A stretch of 64,000 nucleotides of DNA from Mycobacterium sp. MS1601 (GTDB lineage Bacteria > Actinomycetota > Actinomycetes > Mycobacteriales > Mycobacteriaceae). A program made the position numbers and the translations under genes. The stretch covers positions 5,828,001 through 5,892,000 of the forward strand of contig NZ_CP019420.1 in the NCBI RefSeq assembly GCF_001984215.1, in the 5' to 3' direction. Shown here piece after piece: positions 9,696-24,182 of this stretch (within the stretch, counting starts at the first letter, position 1; each line of letters starts with the position of its first letter). A model generated the notes under the pieces. That model ran no database searches and was not told where the DNA came from. It saw only the letters and a list, made by a program, of their open reading frames with translations.

Positions 9696-10429
9696 CGGCT
9701 GACCGCGGACAGAGCCTCCGGCAAGGTGAAACGACCGGCGTAGAGCGCCTTCCCGACGATGGCTCCTTCAACACCTTCACCGGTGAGGGTGGCGATGGCC
9801 ACCAGGTCCTCGATGCTGGACACGCCGCCTGAGGCGATCACCGGCGCGTCGGTCTTGGCGGCCACCGCGGAAAGCAGTTCCAGGTTGGGGCCCTTGAGGG
9901 TGCCGTCCTTGCTGACGTCGGTCACCACGAAGCGCGAACATCCTTCGGAAACCAGACGTTCCAACACCGGCCACAGGTCGCCGCCGTCGGTTTCCCAGCC
10001 GCGGCCCCGCAGCCGGTACTGGCCGTTCTCGAGTCTGACGTCCAGGCCGATCGCCACCTTGTCGCCGTGCTCGGCGATCACCGAGGCACACCAGGTCGGA
10101 TTCTCCAGCGCCGCGGTGCCCAGGTTGACCCGCCGGCATCCGGTGGCCAGGGCAGCCTTCAGCGACTCGTCGTCGCGGATACCGCCCGACAGTTCGACAT
10201 CCACGTCCAGCTTGCCGACCACCTCGGCCAGCAGTTCACGGTTGGAGCCGCGGCCGAAGGCAGCGTCCAGATCCACCAGGTGGATCCATTCGGCGCCGTC
10301 GCTCTGCCACTGCAGGGCGGCGTCGAGTGCCGAACCGTAGTCGGTTTCGCTACCGGCCTGGCCCTGAACCAGACGCACCGCCTTGCCGTCCACGACATCG
10401 ACGGCGGGCAACAGAATCAAAGAAGTCAC
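9692..10429 (-). CDS. priA: bifunctional phosphoribosyl isomerase A
   Basis: In actinobacteria this enzyme isomerises both ProFAR (HisA reaction) and phosphoribosylanthranilate (TrpF reaction). The 245-residue beta/alpha barrel begins [20 protein letters not shown], with the general-base Asp in AVDVVDG and a second catalytic Asp in [14 protein letters not shown]. No trpF is seen in the adjacent trp operon, consistent with PriA serving both pathways. The GTG start overlaps the hisH stop by 4 bp and the stop overlaps the impA ATG. Confidence 0.95.
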   Translation of the reverse strand: MTSLILLPAVDVVDGKAVRLVQGQAGSETDYGSALDAALQWQSDGAEWIHLVDLDAAFGRGSNRELLAEVVGKLDVDVELSGGIRDDESLKAALATGCRRVNLGTAALENPTWCASVIAEHGDKVAIGLDVRLENGQYRLRGRGWETDGGDLWPVLERLVSEGCSRFVVTDVSKDGTLKGPNLELLSAVAAKTDAPVIASGGVSSIEDLVAIATLTGEGVEGAIVGKALYAGRFTLPEALSAVSR

Positions 10430-11039
10430 AGTGCCTCAACCCAATTGGTGAGCAGCGTCGCACCGGCGTCGCCGCTCTTCTCCGGATGAAATTGTGTGGC
10501 CGACAGCGGACCGTCTTCGACGGCCGCCAGAAACGGCACATGATGCCTGGCCCAAGTGAGCTTGGCGTCGGTATTGCCTGCCCACTCCTGGGCGGCATAC
10601 GAATGGACGAAGTAAAAGCGTGTCTGCGCATCGAGCCCGCGGAACAGCACGCTGTCTTCGGGTGCCTGCACCGTGTTCCACCCCATGTGCGGGACCACGG
10701 GTGCGTCCAGATGGGTGACAGCACCGGGCCATTGGCCGCAGCCGGTGGATTCGACACCGAACTCGACACCGCGGGCGAACAGGATCTGCATGCCCACGCA
10801 CACGCCCAACACCGGCCGACCGCGCTGCAACCGGTCGGCGATGATCTTCTCGCCGCCGATGGCCCGCAGCCCGGTCATGCAGGCCTCGAAAGCACCCACG
10901 CCCGGCACCACCAGGCCGTCGGCCTCAGCGGCCGCACCGGGATCAGCGGTCACTTCGACGTGCGCACCGGTGCGTTCCACCGCCCGCTGCGCCGAACGCA
11001 GGTTGCCGGATCCGTAGTCCAGCACCACGACTTTGGCGC

Positions 11040-11043
<4 letters not shown>
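10426..11043 (-). CDS. hisH: imidazole glycerol phosphate synthase glutaminase subunit
   Basis: HisH hydrolyses glutamine and channels ammonia to HisF. The class I amidotransferase triad is visible: the nucleophile in [12 protein letters not shown] and the His/Glu pair in [14 protein letters not shown] start it at GTG 11043, giving 205 residues beginning [19 protein letters not shown] and a 4-bp GTGA overlap with the hisB stop. Longer readings in this frame run through hisB and are shadows. Confidence 0.96.
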
Positions 11044-14121
<3,078 letters not shown>

Positions 14122-14199
14122 CACCACGATTGTCCCTGATCGATGCACCCGAATAAAAATTGGTTGAACTGCGTCGTTGGCCACTGCCACACTCCGGCC

Positions 14200-14835
14200 A
14201 TGGAATGGTCTGTCTGGGTCGCCTTCCTCGGCGCCTCGATCCTCATCAGTGTGTCCCCCGGCGCCGGGGCGATCCTGTCCATGGCGACCGGTCTGGCACA
14301 CGGTGTGCGCCGCAGCTACTGGACGATTCTCGGGCTTCAGATCGGCCTCATGGTGCAGTTGGCGGTGGTCGCGGTGGGCCTGGGCGCAGCGCTGGCCAAG
14401 TCGGTGCTGGCGTTCACCATCATCAAGTGGCTCGGTGTGGCATACCTCGTCTACCTAGCGGTTCGGCAGTGGCGCACCGCCAGTGTGGATCTGCGGGCGC
14501 AGCTGGGACCTACCGGCGCGTCCGGCGCCACCGTCCTGATCACCCGGGGAGCATTGGTGAACCTCACCAATCCCAAAGGCCTGGTGTTTCTGCTGGCGGT
14601 GCTTCCCCAGTTCGTGGACCCGTCGGCGCCACTCGTGCCGCAGTATCTGGTGATCGGCGTCACCATGGTGTGCGTGGACCTGGTGGTGATGGGAGGGTAC
14701 GCCGGACTGGCAGCCCGGGTGCTGGGGTGGTTGTCCACGCCCCGCCAACAACTGGCCGTCAACCGCGTGTTCTCCGGGTTGTTCGCCGCAGCTGCCGTGG
14801 TGCTGTCGTTTGTGCGGCGCACCGCGACGGTCTGA
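14200..14835 (+). CDS. LysE/RhtB family amino-acid exporter
   Basis: A 211-residue membrane protein with about six hydrophobic segments, starting [20 protein letters not shown]. The N-terminal [17 protein letters not shown] motif and the central [20 protein letters not shown] motif are characteristic of LysE/RhtB exporters. The family exports amino acids such as lysine, homoserine or threonine, or related metabolites. Its position opposite hisD hints at amino-acid homeostasis, but the substrate cannot be read from sequence. I used the ATG at 14200; upstream in-frame codons lack the family start. Confidence 0.88.
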   Translation: MEWSVWVAFLGASILISVSPGAGAILSMATGLAHGVRRSYWTILGLQIGLMVQLAVVAVGLGAALAKSVLAFTIIKWLGVAYLVYLAVRQWRTASVDLRAQLGPTGASGATVLITRGALVNLTNPKGLVFLLAVLPQFVDPSAPLVPQYLVIGVTMVCVDLVVMGGYAGLAARVLGWLSTPRQQLAVNRVFSGLFAAAAVVLSFVRRTATV

Positions 14836-14866
14836 CCTGGACGACGGCGACCCGGACATCCACCTG

Positions 14867-16519
14867 TCAGAAGGGTGGTTCGTCGTCGTCGGATTGCGGT
14901 GGTGGCGGGGGTGGGGGTTTCCAGTCGGCGGTGATGGTTTCGTCTTCCCAGGGGTCATTGATCCAGGGGCACCAGCTGGCGGTGCGGCGGTGGGGGCTGA
15001 GGATGAGTCGGTAGAACCGCACATGGTTGCGTCGTTTGCGGTGTTCGATTTCGTCGGCCCGCCCCTGATTGAGCCACCGAGTCTGGTCGTTGGCGGCCTG
15101 TTTGGCCGCCAACCCAGCCCGGGCGGCGGCAATCCGTTTCGCTTTCTCCGCTTTGGGGTCACGCGGACGAGTCCAGGGCTTCGGGGCGCTGGCCGCGGCG
15201 ATGTCATCGAACAACTCCGACCCGTCCGGCGTGGAACGGTAGGTCCGCCCGGTGGGCGAGGTCCATTCGATGGTGCCGTCGGCCAATTGTTTGGTGTCCC
15301 AACCACAGTCACCGGTGAGGAAGGTCTTCCAGCGGTGATGGGTCCGGCACTTGGGATCGAGGTTGGCGGCCATGGTCCAGCCGCCGCGCAGGGGATTGTG
15401 ATGGTCGAAGGCGATGCTGTGGTCGATATCGGCACCCCAGGCGGGACGGTTGCAGTACGGGAAGCTGCACGTCAGGGCGCGGGCACGCAGCCAGCGGTCC
15501 ATCGCGGCCGACCAGCTGTGGCGCAGCAGAATGGAGGTGCCCTCGCGGGTGAGGGTCGGGGTGCTCGGGTGGGTGTCGGGGTTGTGCACGTCACGCAGCA
15601 CCGTGCCAGGGTGATCGGCCAGTTCCCGGACCTGGTCGGCATCGACGACGCCGTAGCCCTGCAGAAAACCGGGGTCCTCACCGTCGCCGGTCACTGTCGC
15701 CGCCGGGGCGATCACATTGATCACCACCTGCGCCGGCGCAGCGGTTGTGATGGTGTGGGGTGACGGTGCCGGGCAGTCTTCGAGCCCACAGGCACACGCC
15801 AGGTGGAAGCTGCCGTCGGCGATGGCGTCCACGGCGTCGACCCGGCGCTGCTCCGGTGTTCGGGGATCGTTCCTACACACGGTGACGGACATCTGGGTGA
15901 GCCGCGCCTCGACTTTCGCCACCACCGGCGCAGACGCGTAGATCCGAATTTCGCCCATCCCATTGCGCAGCGACTTCACCGAGACGCGACGTTGAGTGTC
16001 AGCACAAGCCCGACGTTCTTTGGCACCCTCGGGGTCCACGTTGAGGATGGCCCGGTCGATGACACTCACGAGTCGGGTGCGTGACCAGCAGTCCCAGCGG
16101 GCGATCTTGGCGGCGAGGTTGCGATCCAGGTCTGCGATGGCGGTGTCGCCGAGGACGTTCTGGGTGCGATTGAGGATGACCGTGGTGGATTCCCAGTCCA
16201 GGCGACCCGAGGCCAACAATCCGTAGATGTGCGGCAGGCGTTCGTCCAGGGCTTCGGCGTAGCCGACGATCTTCGTGGCGACTGCCGGAGCGACCCCGAG
16301 CGCGGGTCCCACCTCCCCCACGGTCCGGACGAAACCAGAGATCAACGCAAACCCGGGATCTGCGTCGGGTTTGTTGATCTCCTGATCGAAAGCCTCACCG
16401 GTGCGCTGGGCCAACAGTGAGGCGATGGCCGCCATCCGACGCGCCCACACCGCGGACTCATCGAGGCGGGAGGACTCCACCTCGGTGAGCAATGCGTCGG
16501 CATCAAATGACTCGAACAT
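14867..16519 (-). CDS. 13E12-repeat family HNH endonuclease (DUF222)
   Basis: A 550-residue protein with an N-terminal DUF222-like helical region and an HNH nuclease motif at about residues 355-395 (CSFPYCNRPAWGADIDHS, then CRTHHRWKTF). The C-terminus is proline/acid-rich (WKPPPPPPP, DDDEPPF). Mycobacterial genomes carry many copies of this family, known in M. tuberculosis as REP13E12 proteins, often as phage attachment or repeat sites. It sits between the his and nad operons, where it looks like an inserted single gene. The ORF is intact, so nuclease activity is possible, but its biological role is not established. Confidence 0.88.
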   Translation of the reverse strand: MFESFDADALLTEVESSRLDESAVWARRMAAIASLLAQRTGEAFDQEINKPDADPGFALISGFVRTVGEVGPALGVAPAVATKIVGYAEALDERLPHIYGLLASGRLDWESTTVILNRTQNVLGDTAIADLDRNLAAKIARWDCWSRTRLVSVIDRAILNVDPEGAKERRACADTQRRVSVKSLRNGMGEIRIYASAPVVAKVEARLTQMSVTVCRNDPRTPEQRRVDAVDAIADGSFHLACACGLEDCPAPSPHTITTAAPAQVVINVIAPAATVTGDGEDPGFLQGYGVVDADQVRELADHPGTVLRDVHNPDTHPSTPTLTREGTSILLRHSWSAAMDRWLRARALTCSFPYCNRPAWGADIDHSIAFDHHNPLRGGWTMAANLDPKCRTHHRWKTFLTGDCGWDTKQLADGTIEWTSPTGRTYRSTPDGSELFDDIAAASAPKPWTRPRDPKAEKAKRIAAARAGLAAKQAANDQTRWLNQGRADEIEHRKRRNHVRFYRLILSPHRRTASWCPWINDPWEDETITADWKPPPPPPPQSDDDEPPF

Positions 16520-16618
16520 GTGTTCGATGATGCCATGTACCTACGACAAAACTGGGTGTCATGCGCCAAGACGACTGACACTTTTCCACGACACCTGCTC
16601 GCAAGAGCCGTGTGGCGA
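16520..16618. other. intergenic region with 6-bp inverted repeat
   Basis: This 99-bp gap lies upstream of the HNH gene and beyond the nadC stop. GTGTCA at 16556-16561 and TGACAC at 16576-16581 form an inverted repeat with a 14-base spacer. It could be a regulator half-site pair for the HNH gene, or chance. I see no clear -10 element or terminator. Confidence 0.3.
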
Positions 16619-17476
16619 CTAGAAGTCCAACCCGACGTCCAGCACCTTCACCGAGTGGGTGAGCGCACCGATCGCGAGGTAGTCGACACCCGTGCTGGCA
16701 TAAGCCGCCGCGGCATCCACCGACAACCCGCCCGAGGACTCCAGCTGCACCTTGGGTGCGCGGGAATCCCTGCGTTGCACCGCGATCTGCGTCTCCCACA
16801 CTGCGAAGTTGTCCAGCAAGATCAGCTCGATGTCCTCGGCGAGCACCTCATCGAGTTGTTCCAGCGAGTCCACCTCGACCTCACACGGCAGGTCGGGTGC
16901 CGCCTCACGGACCGCCCGCAGCGCGGCCACCACGGATCCCGCAGCCGCGACGTGGTTGTCCTTGATCAGTGCCGCGTCACCGAGGCCCATCCGGTGGTTG
17001 ACTCCCCCTCCGACGCGTACTGCGTACTTCTGCAGCGCCCGCATGCCGGGCATCGTCTTGCGGGTGTCGCGAATCCGGGTGTGCGTACCTTCCACGGCGG
17101 CAACCCATTCGGCGGTGGCCGTCGCGATACCCGAGAGGTGGCACACCACATTCAGCATTGTGCGCTCTGCAGTCAACAAACCCCTGGTCTCGGACTCCAG
17201 CGTGAGCAGCGCGTCACCGGGCAGCAGAGTGTCACCGTCGTCGGCGCGACCCAGCACCCGGTAGCCGTCGGGCCCGATGACCTCGTCGAGCACCAGCAGC
17301 GCGATGTCGATGCCCGCGACCACTCCGTGCTGGCGGGTCACCACTGCAGCGGTGGTGGTGGCGTCAGCGGAAACCGTTGCCAGCGTGGTGATGTCGGGGC
17401 CATAGCGCAGGTCCTCGTCGAGCGCGCGGTCGATGACCGCCTTGGCCTCGGCGAACTCGGCGTCGGTGAGTCTCAT
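16619..17476 (-). CDS. nadC: nicotinate-nucleotide pyrophosphorylase (quinolinate phosphoribosyltransferase)
   Basis: NadC joins quinolinate to PRPP to form nicotinate mononucleotide. From ATG 17476 the product has 285 residues. Substrate-binding motifs include TRKTMPGMRALQKYAVRVGG, VNHRMGLGDAALIKDNH and VEVDSLEQLDE. The start overlaps the nadB stop by one base (TGATG), so it is coupled as the last gene of nadABC. Confidence 0.96.
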   Translation of the reverse strand: MRLTDAEFAEAKAVIDRALDEDLRYGPDITTLATVSADATTTAAVVTRQHGVVAGIDIALLVLDEVIGPDGYRVLGRADDGDTLLPGDALLTLESETRGLLTAERTMLNVVCHLSGIATATAEWVAAVEGTHTRIRDTRKTMPGMRALQKYAVRVGGGVNHRMGLGDAALIKDNHVAAAGSVVAALRAVREAAPDLPCEVEVDSLEQLDEVLAEDIELILLDNFAVWETQIAVQRRDSRAPKVQLESSGGLSVDAAAAYASTGVDYLAIGALTHSVKVLDVGLDF

Positions 17477-19056
17477 CAGCAGGCCACCGCCGTGTCGACC
17501 ACGGCCCGGCCGTGGACCAACCGCACCACCATGCTGCGCGACTGGGTGTCGTCGGCGCCCTGGTGATCGCTGCGGTGGTGACAACCCCGGCTCTCGGTGC
17601 GCGCGGCCGCGGCGGCGGACACGGCGGCGGCGGTGGTGGTGAGCGCCATGTCCTCGAACCCGCGCCGGGTACGCATTTCGGCCAATTCGGCCGACCCGAC
17701 CAGCTCACCGAGGTGTCGCAACCCGTCGGCGTCGCGGACCACGGAGGCCCACTGCGTCATCGCCTGCTGCAGCCGGGTCCGCTTCAGCGCCGGGCCGGCC
17801 GCGGTGTCGGTGATGTGCGCAGTCCGGGTGGACGTCGCCATGGCGTGCTCGGCCGCGGCGATACCGGCGCGGCCACCCACCACCAGACCTTCGAGCAGGC
17901 TGTTGGACGCCAGCCGGTTGGCGCCGTGCATCCCGGTGCGAGCCACCTCACCGGCGGCGAACAGGCCGGCGAGCTCGGTGCGTCCGTGGACATCGGTGAC
18001 GACACCGCCGCACGAGTAGTGCGCACCCGGAACCACCGGGATCGGTTGGCGGGTGGGATCGATTCCAGCGGCAACACAGGCGGCGGTGACCGTGGGGAAC
18101 CGCTGGGCGAACCGCTCGATACGCCGGGCGTCGAGGTACACGCAGGCGTCACCGGACTGCTGCAGACGAGCGTCGATGGCCGCGGCCACGACATCACGTG
18201 GAGCCAGATCCCCCATCGGGTGCACCCCCGCGGTGACCGAGTCACCACGCGCATCGACCAGGGTGGCACCCTCGCCGCGCAGCGCTTCGGTGATGAGTGG
18301 CCTTCTGCCACCGTTGGATCCGTCAAAAAGCATCGTCGGGTGGAACTGGATGAACTCCAGGTCGCTGACCGGCAGGCCGGCCCGCAGCGCCAAAGCGATG
18401 CCGTCGCCGGTGGACCCGTCGGGGTTGGTGGTGGCGCGGTAGAGGTGTCCGAGCCCGCCACTGGCCAGGACCACAGACGGGGCGTGGATCACGCCCCGTC
18501 CCTGCGGGCTGAGCACGGAGACTCCGGTGATCGCGTCATCGTCGCGCAGCAGTTCCACGGCGACGTGATCACGCCGGATGTCCAACACGGTGGTGGCCAG
18601 ATCGAGGGCGCGCTGCACCTCGGCACCGGTGGCGTCACCGCCGGCATGGACGATGCGTCGCCGGCAGTGCCCACCCTCGCGCCCCAGCGCCCAAGCACCG
18701 GAAGACGTTTCGTCGAACCGTGCCCCGTCGGTCACCAAGTCGCGAACCGCCCGGTATCCGTCGGCGACAATGGAACGCACCGCAGCCGGATCACATAGGC
18801 CGCCACCGGCGGCCAGGGTGTCGCAGACGTGCGCGTCCACGGAATCGTCGGTACGCGGGATGACGACGGCGATGCCACCCTGGGCGTAGAAAGTGGAGGT
18901 CACCCCGTACTTTTCGGCGGCCTTGCTGAGCACGATGACGTTGCGGCCCTGCCGGTGGGCGGCCAGTGCGGCGGCCAGCCCTGCGACACCGGTGCCGATG
19001 ACGACGACGTCAGCGCGCAGCTGCCAGTGAGACCGCCCCCCGCAGCCGGCGTTCAT
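17476..19056 (-). CDS. nadB: L-aspartate oxidase
   Basis: NadB is an FAD enzyme oxidising L-aspartate to iminoaspartate for quinolinate synthesis. The 526-residue protein has the dinucleotide-binding motif [21 protein letters not shown] near the N-terminus, [12 protein letters not shown], and the conserved [20 protein letters not shown] segment. The C-terminal helical domain is present. The ATG overlaps the nadA stop by 4 bp and its own stop overlaps nadC. Confidence 0.96.
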   Translation of the reverse strand: MNAGCGGRSHWQLRADVVVIGTGVAGLAAALAAHRQGRNVIVLSKAAEKYGVTSTFYAQGGIAVVIPRTDDSVDAHVCDTLAAGGGLCDPAAVRSIVADGYRAVRDLVTDGARFDETSSGAWALGREGGHCRRRIVHAGGDATGAEVQRALDLATTVLDIRRDHVAVELLRDDDAITGVSVLSPQGRGVIHAPSVVLASGGLGHLYRATTNPDGSTGDGIALALRAGLPVSDLEFIQFHPTMLFDGSNGGRRPLITEALRGEGATLVDARGDSVTAGVHPMGDLAPRDVVAAAIDARLQQSGDACVYLDARRIERFAQRFPTVTAACVAAGIDPTRQPIPVVPGAHYSCGGVVTDVHGRTELAGLFAAGEVARTGMHGANRLASNSLLEGLVVGGRAGIAAAEHAMATSTRTAHITDTAAGPALKRTRLQQAMTQWASVVRDADGLRHLGELVGSAELAEMRTRRGFEDMALTTTAAAVSAAAAARTESRGCHHRSDHQGADDTQSRSMVVRLVHGRAVVDTAVAC

Positions 19057-20101
19057 TCCCCGCCGCCGGGCTGACCGATCTCGATCATCCGCTGCACGCT
19101 GCGGCGCGCCAGCCGGGCGGTCTCGAGATCGACATGGACTTCGTCGGCCTCTTCCACCAGGCAGCGCAGCAAGGCCGCGGGGGTGATCATCTTCATGTAC
19201 TTGCAGGAGGCCCTGTCATTGACTGCCAGGAAGTCGATTTCCGGTGCGGCCCTGCGCAGTTGGTGCAGCATGCCGACCTCGGTGGCCACCAGGACCTGTC
19301 GGGCGTCGGTCGCGCGGGCGGCGTCGAGCATCCCGCCGGTGGACAGAATCTTCACCCGGTCCTCGGGAACGCACCCTCGCCCGCGAGGTACAACGCCGAA
19401 GTGGCGCAACCGCATTCGGGGTGGACGAACAGTTCAGCGTCGGGATGGGTGCGTGCCTGGTCGGCAAGTTCGTCACCGTTGATCCCCGCGTGCACGTGGC
19501 ACTCGCCGGCCCAGACATGCAGGTTCTTGCGTCCGGTCTCGCGACGCACGTGTGCCCCGAGGAACTGATCCGGGCAGAACAGCACCTCGCGGTCGGCGGG
19601 AATGGAAGCCACCACCTCGACGGCGTTGGACGAGGTGCAGCAGATGTCGGTGAGGGCCTTCACCGCGGCGGTGGTGTTGACGTAGGACACCACGACGGCA
19701 TCGGGATGCTCGGCCTTCCACTCGCGCAGCTCGTCGGCGGTGATGGAGTCTGCCAGCGAGCAGCCGGCCCGTTGATCCGGGATCAGGACGGTCTTCTCCG
19801 GCGACAGGATCTTGGCGGTCTCGGCCATGAAGTGCACACCGGCGAAGACGATGGTGTCTTCGGGGGCGTCGGCGGCGATACGCGAAAGCGCCAGGGAGTC
19901 CCCGACGTGATCAGCAACGTCCTGGATGGCAGGCAGCTGATAGTTGTGGGCCAGCAGCGTGGCGCCACGCAGTTCGAGGAGCCGGCGAATCTCCGTCGCC
20001 CACAACTCGTCGCCGGCGACGCCGGAATAGCCGTCGGGTCCGTCGGAGATTTGAGCGGCGAGCCGCGTTGCCCATCCGTCCATGCGGTCGAGGACTGTCA
20101 T
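19053..20101 (-). pseudogene. nadA: quinolinate synthase, apparent frameshift
   Basis: NadA condenses iminoaspartate with DHAP to quinolinate using a [4Fe-4S] cluster. ATG 20101 follows AAGGAG at good spacing. The frame is normal through [12 protein letters not shown] and [20 protein letters not shown], then runs to a premature stop. The remaining C-terminal part ([11 protein letters not shown] ... [20 protein letters not shown]) continues in another frame to the true stop at 19053, which overlaps nadB. One extra base within 19362-19368 would rejoin a protein of about 350 residues. The intact downstream overlap and conserved residues on both sides favour a sequencing error over decay; if real, de novo NAD synthesis would fail. 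Confidence 0.9.
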
Positions 20102-20123
20102 GACCGCTCCTTTCGCCATCGAG

Positions 20124-20146
20124 GTTTTCGACTTATGATCGAAAAC
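20124..20146. promoter_or_regulatory. NrtR operator between nadA and nrtR
   Basis: GTTTTCGA (20124-20131) and TCGAAAAC (20139-20146) form a perfect 8-bp inverted repeat with a 7-base spacer, in the divergent nadA/nrtR region. NrtR is known to repress nadABC in mycobacteria through a palindrome here. A TATGAT -10 element (20134-20139) lies inside it, 7 bases before the nrtR ATG, so binding would also block nrtR. Confidence 0.75.
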
Positions 20147-20842
20147 ATGCCACATACTAGCACTGCCCATGAAGTGCTCGCGGTCGTCTTTCAAGTCCGC
20201 CGTTTGGAGTCACGAAATCCGCAGCTCAGCGTGCTGCTCTGGGAGCGGGCACTAGATCCCCAGCGCGGCGCTTGGTCCCTGCCGGGCGGACGGCTGCGCA
20301 ACGACGAGGACATGACCCGATCAGTGCGACGTCAGCTCGCAGAGAAGGTGGACCTCCGCGAGATCGCCCACCTGGAGCAACTCGCGGTGTTCTCCGAACC
20401 GCAACGGGTGCCCGGCAACACCCGAACCATCGCCACCACATTCCTGGGCCTGGTTCCCTCCCCCGCCACCCCCGAACTGCCTGCCGACACCCGCTGGCAT
20501 CCGGTGAACGCACTGCCGCCGATGGCGTTCGACCACGGCCCCATGGTGGCCCACGCCCGCTCCAGGCTGGCGGCCAAACTGTCGTACACCAACATCGGAT
20601 TTGCCTTGGCGCCCAAGGAATTCGCGCTCTCCACGCTGCGCGACATCTACAGCACCGCGATGGACTACCAGGTGGACGCCACCAACCTGCAGCGAGTGCT
20701 CGCCCGCCGCGGCGTGATCACCAGAACCGGCACCACCGCGCAATCCGGGCGCAGCGGAGGCAGGCCCGCGGCCCTCTACAAATTCACCGACGCCCAACTG
20801 CGTGTCACTGACGAATTCGCCGCATTCCGCCCGCCAAGCTGA
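20147..20842 (+). CDS. nrtR: NrtR-type Nudix-related regulator of NAD biosynthesis
   Basis: NrtR proteins pair a Nudix-like ligand-binding domain with a C-terminal winged helix and repress NAD genes. This 231-residue protein begins [18 protein letters not shown]. Its Nudix box ([20 protein letters not shown], about residues 48-67) lacks the canonical REUxEE acidic residues, as expected for a regulator rather than a hydrolase. It is divergent from nadABC, the same arrangement as Rv1593c/nadABC. I prefer ATG 20147: the -10 element 7 bases upstream implies leaderless translation there. ATG 20135, four codons upstream, is an alternative. Confidence 0.88.
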   Translation: MPHTSTAHEVLAVVFQVRRLESRNPQLSVLLWERALDPQRGAWSLPGGRLRNDEDMTRSVRRQLAEKVDLREIAHLEQLAVFSEPQRVPGNTRTIATTFLGLVPSPATPELPADTRWHPVNALPPMAFDHGPMVAHARSRLAAKLSYTNIGFALAPKEFALSTLRDIYSTAMDYQVDATNLQRVLARRGVITRTGTTAQSGRSGGRPAALYKFTDAQLRVTDEFAAFRPPS

Positions 20843-20886
20843 GTTCCACTTGGTCTCTAAGGGTTCTCTGAGAGAGGATGGCGGGC

Positions 20887-22239
20887 ATGGATCTGGGCAA
20901 CGCAGCCAAGGCGACCGCCGCGGAATGGATCGGCAGGACGCCTCACCAGGGGCTACAGCGCGGTTCCAAGCCTCTGCCGCCCCACGACGATCCCTTCTGC
21001 CTGCCACCTGAGGGTTTCGAGCATGCCGAACCCGGCACCGTGCTGCGCTCCCGCGACGTCGAATTGGCCTTCCTGGGACTGATCCCACAGCGCTTCACCG
21101 CCGTCCAGCTGCTCTACCGCACCACCGACCTGCACGGTGATCCGGAAGCGGGAGTCACCACGTTGCTGGTGCCCACCGAACGCTCCGAGCAGACACCGTG
21201 CCCGGTGGTGTCCTACCAGTGCGCCATCGACGCCGTGTCCGACCGTTGCTTCCCGTCCTACGCACTGCGGCGCGGCGCCAAGGCCATCGGTTCACTGGCG
21301 CAGCTGGAGTTCCTGCTGATCGCCGCCGCACTCGCCGAGGGGTGGGCGGTGTCGGTACCCGACCACGAAGGCCTGCACGGGCTGTGGGGCGCCCCGGCGG
21401 AACCGGGCTACCACATCCTCGACGGCCTGCGTGCCGCCACCAGCATGGACGGGCTGGGCCTGGCGGAGGACGCACCGCTGGGGCTGTGGGGATACTCCGG
21501 CGGTGGTCTGGCCACCGCGTGGGCCGCCGAGGTGGCCGCGGACTACGCGCCGGAACTCAACATCGTCGGCGCCGTTCTGGGCTCACCGGTGGGCGACCTG
21601 GGGCACACGTTCGAACGCCTCAACGGCAGCTTCTACTCGGGCCTACCCGCCATGGTGGTGGCGGCGCTGACACACATCTACCCCGACCTGGACCGGGTGA
21701 TCCAGGAGCACGCCACCGACGAGGGCAAGGCGATGCTGCGCAACCTGGAGAAGCAGACCACCATGAGCGCAGTACTGCGCTCCATCCGCAAGGACATGGG
21801 GAACATGGTCGATCTTCCACTCGAGGAGATCCTGGGCAGCCCCGAGGTGCAACAGGTGTTCGCCGACATCAAGCTGGGCACCGCAGCGCCCCGGCTGCCC
21901 GTGCTGATCGTCCAGGCCGTCCACGACCGCATCGTTTCGGTGGCCGACATCGACGAACTGGCCGACATCTACACGGCCGGCGGCTGCGAGGTCACCTACC
22001 ACCGCGACATGTTCAGCGAGCACATGCTGCTGCACCCGATGTCGGCGCCGATGACGCTGCGCTGGCTGCGCGACCGCTTCGCGGGCCGACCCCTGGGCGA
22101 ACATCTGACCCGCACCAAATGGCCGACCCTGCTGAACCCGTCGACCTATCGGGGCATGCTGCGCCTCGGCGTGATCAGCGCCAAGGTGATCACCGGCCGC
22201 CACCTCGAGCGGCTACCGCTCTCCCGCTTCGACCGCTGA
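20887..22239 (+). CDS. secretory lipase-like alpha/beta hydrolase (Rv1592c-like)
   Basis: A protein of about 450 residues with an alpha/beta-hydrolase core; the nucleophile Ser is in [14 protein letters not shown]. Upstream [12 protein letters not shown] and the later [20 protein letters not shown] (Asp) and [10 protein letters not shown] (His) complete a plausible triad. It resembles the secretory-lipase (LIP) family and the M. tuberculosis protein at the Rv1592c position. No clear signal peptide is visible at the N-terminus, so secretion is uncertain. ATG 20878 is an alternative start three codons earlier. The ester or lipid substrate is unknown. Confidence 0.8.
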   Translation: MDLGNAAKATAAEWIGRTPHQGLQRGSKPLPPHDDPFCLPPEGFEHAEPGTVLRSRDVELAFLGLIPQRFTAVQLLYRTTDLHGDPEAGVTTLLVPTERSEQTPCPVVSYQCAIDAVSDRCFPSYALRRGAKAIGSLAQLEFLLIAAALAEGWAVSVPDHEGLHGLWGAPAEPGYHILDGLRAATSMDGLGLAEDAPLGLWGYSGGGLATAWAAEVAADYAPELNIVGAVLGSPVGDLGHTFERLNGSFYSGLPAMVVAALTHIYPDLDRVIQEHATDEGKAMLRNLEKQTTMSAVLRSIRKDMGNMVDLPLEEILGSPEVQQVFADIKLGTAAPRLPVLIVQAVHDRIVSVADIDELADIYTAGGCEVTYHRDMFSEHMLLHPMSAPMTLRWLRDRFAGRPLGEHLTRTKWPTLLNPSTYRGMLRLGVISAKVITGRHLERLPLSRFDR

Positions 22240-22851
22240 GGTCTGCGGCATCGGATTCGGCAGGTAAACCGGCTCGACAGGCGGATAGCCACCGAGGTCG
22301 TCACGTGTCGTGGCCACCGCGAACAGGGCATACACCAGCGCTGCCGTGGCGGCCGGCAGGCACAGCGACGCCGCCATGTGCAGCGGCGACGGCCCGAAGA
22401 ACACCGACGGTGCCTCGGTGTAGTAGTAGACCCGCGCATCGGTGCTGACCGGCGCGGCGTCGATCGATATAGCGGGATAGCGCGATGCCACCAGCAGCGC
22501 ACCGACGACGCAGGCCGCGGTGGCCGACAGCACCGCACCGACCGACAGGGCAGCCACCATCAATGGTCCACGATGAGAGCGCCACTGCCAGACCAGTACG
22601 GGTGCCACCACCGACACCACCCACAGCATCCCCAGCATCAGGAACGCGGCGACGAAGAAGTGGTCGGCTTCCTCACCGAGGTAGGTCTGCACCCGCTCAC
22701 CGGCCTGGGTGAGGGCGATGACGCCGTGCACCGGAGGCGCCAGCCAGGCCCACAGGCCGCCCAGTGCGGCACCCACCGCCGTCATGCCCGCCACCACGAT
22801 GAGGGCAGCGCGGCCGCGGCCGATCCGGGGCGCGGTGATCTCGGCCGTCAC
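22213..22851 (-). CDS. DUF2567 membrane protein (Rv1591-like)
   Basis: A 212-residue protein with about four hydrophobic segments and a short cytoplasmic tail rich in Pro and Glu. I start it at GTG 22851, which overlaps the bsaP stop by 4 bp and precedes [18 protein letters not shown]. Its 3' end overlaps the convergent lipase gene by 27 bp. Proteins of this type are conserved next to bioB-bsaP in mycobacteria, but no function is established. Coupling to bsaP may only reflect shared transcription. Confidence 0.78.
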   Translation of the reverse strand: MTAEITAPRIGRGRAALIVVAGMTAVGAALGGLWAWLAPPVHGVIALTQAGERVQTYLGEEADHFFVAAFLMLGMLWVVSVVAPVLVWQWRSHRGPLMVAALSVGAVLSATAACVVGALLVASRYPAISIDAAPVSTDARVYYYTEAPSVFFGPSPLHMAASLCLPAATAALVYALFAVATTRDDLGGYPPVEPVYLPNPMPQTSAVEAGER

Positions 22852-23078
22852 CGGCGGGTGTCCAGATCCTTGGAGTCCACCTGGCCGTGCCGCGAGCACT
22901 TGGCCCACCACCCGTCGGGACGCACCTGGACGATCATCCGGCGTCCGCACGCGGCACAGAACCTCGGCGGTTCCAGGCCCAACTGAGCCGCGGTGGGCAC
23001 GGCGGCGCCCGCGGTCTCGGCGCTGGCGAGACCGGTGTAGACGTTGTAGTCGCCTGCGGTGATCAACTCGTGAACCAT
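22848..23078 (-). CDS. bsaP: biotin synthase auxiliary protein
   Basis: A 76-residue protein starting [16 protein letters not shown] and containing [10 protein letters not shown] (Cys41, Cys44) and KCSRHG (Cys61, His64), a likely metal-binding set. The gene immediately after bioB in actinobacteria has been reported to encode a small auxiliary protein, BsaP, that mycobacterial BioB needs to convert dethiobiotin to biotin. It begins 28 bp after the bioB stop. I chose ATG 23078 over longer readings that run into bioB; a GTG at 23081 is possible. Its stop overlaps the DUF2567 start. Confidence 0.85.
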   Translation of the reverse strand: MVHELITAGDYNVYTGLASAETAGAAVPTAAQLGLEPPRFCAACGRRMIVQVRPDGWWAKCSRHGQVDSKDLDTRR

Positions 23079-23106
23079 CACCTTGCCCTTTGTACAGGTG
23101 ATCGTG

Positions 23107-24174
<1,068 letters not shown>

Positions 24175-24182
24175 CTAGCGGA

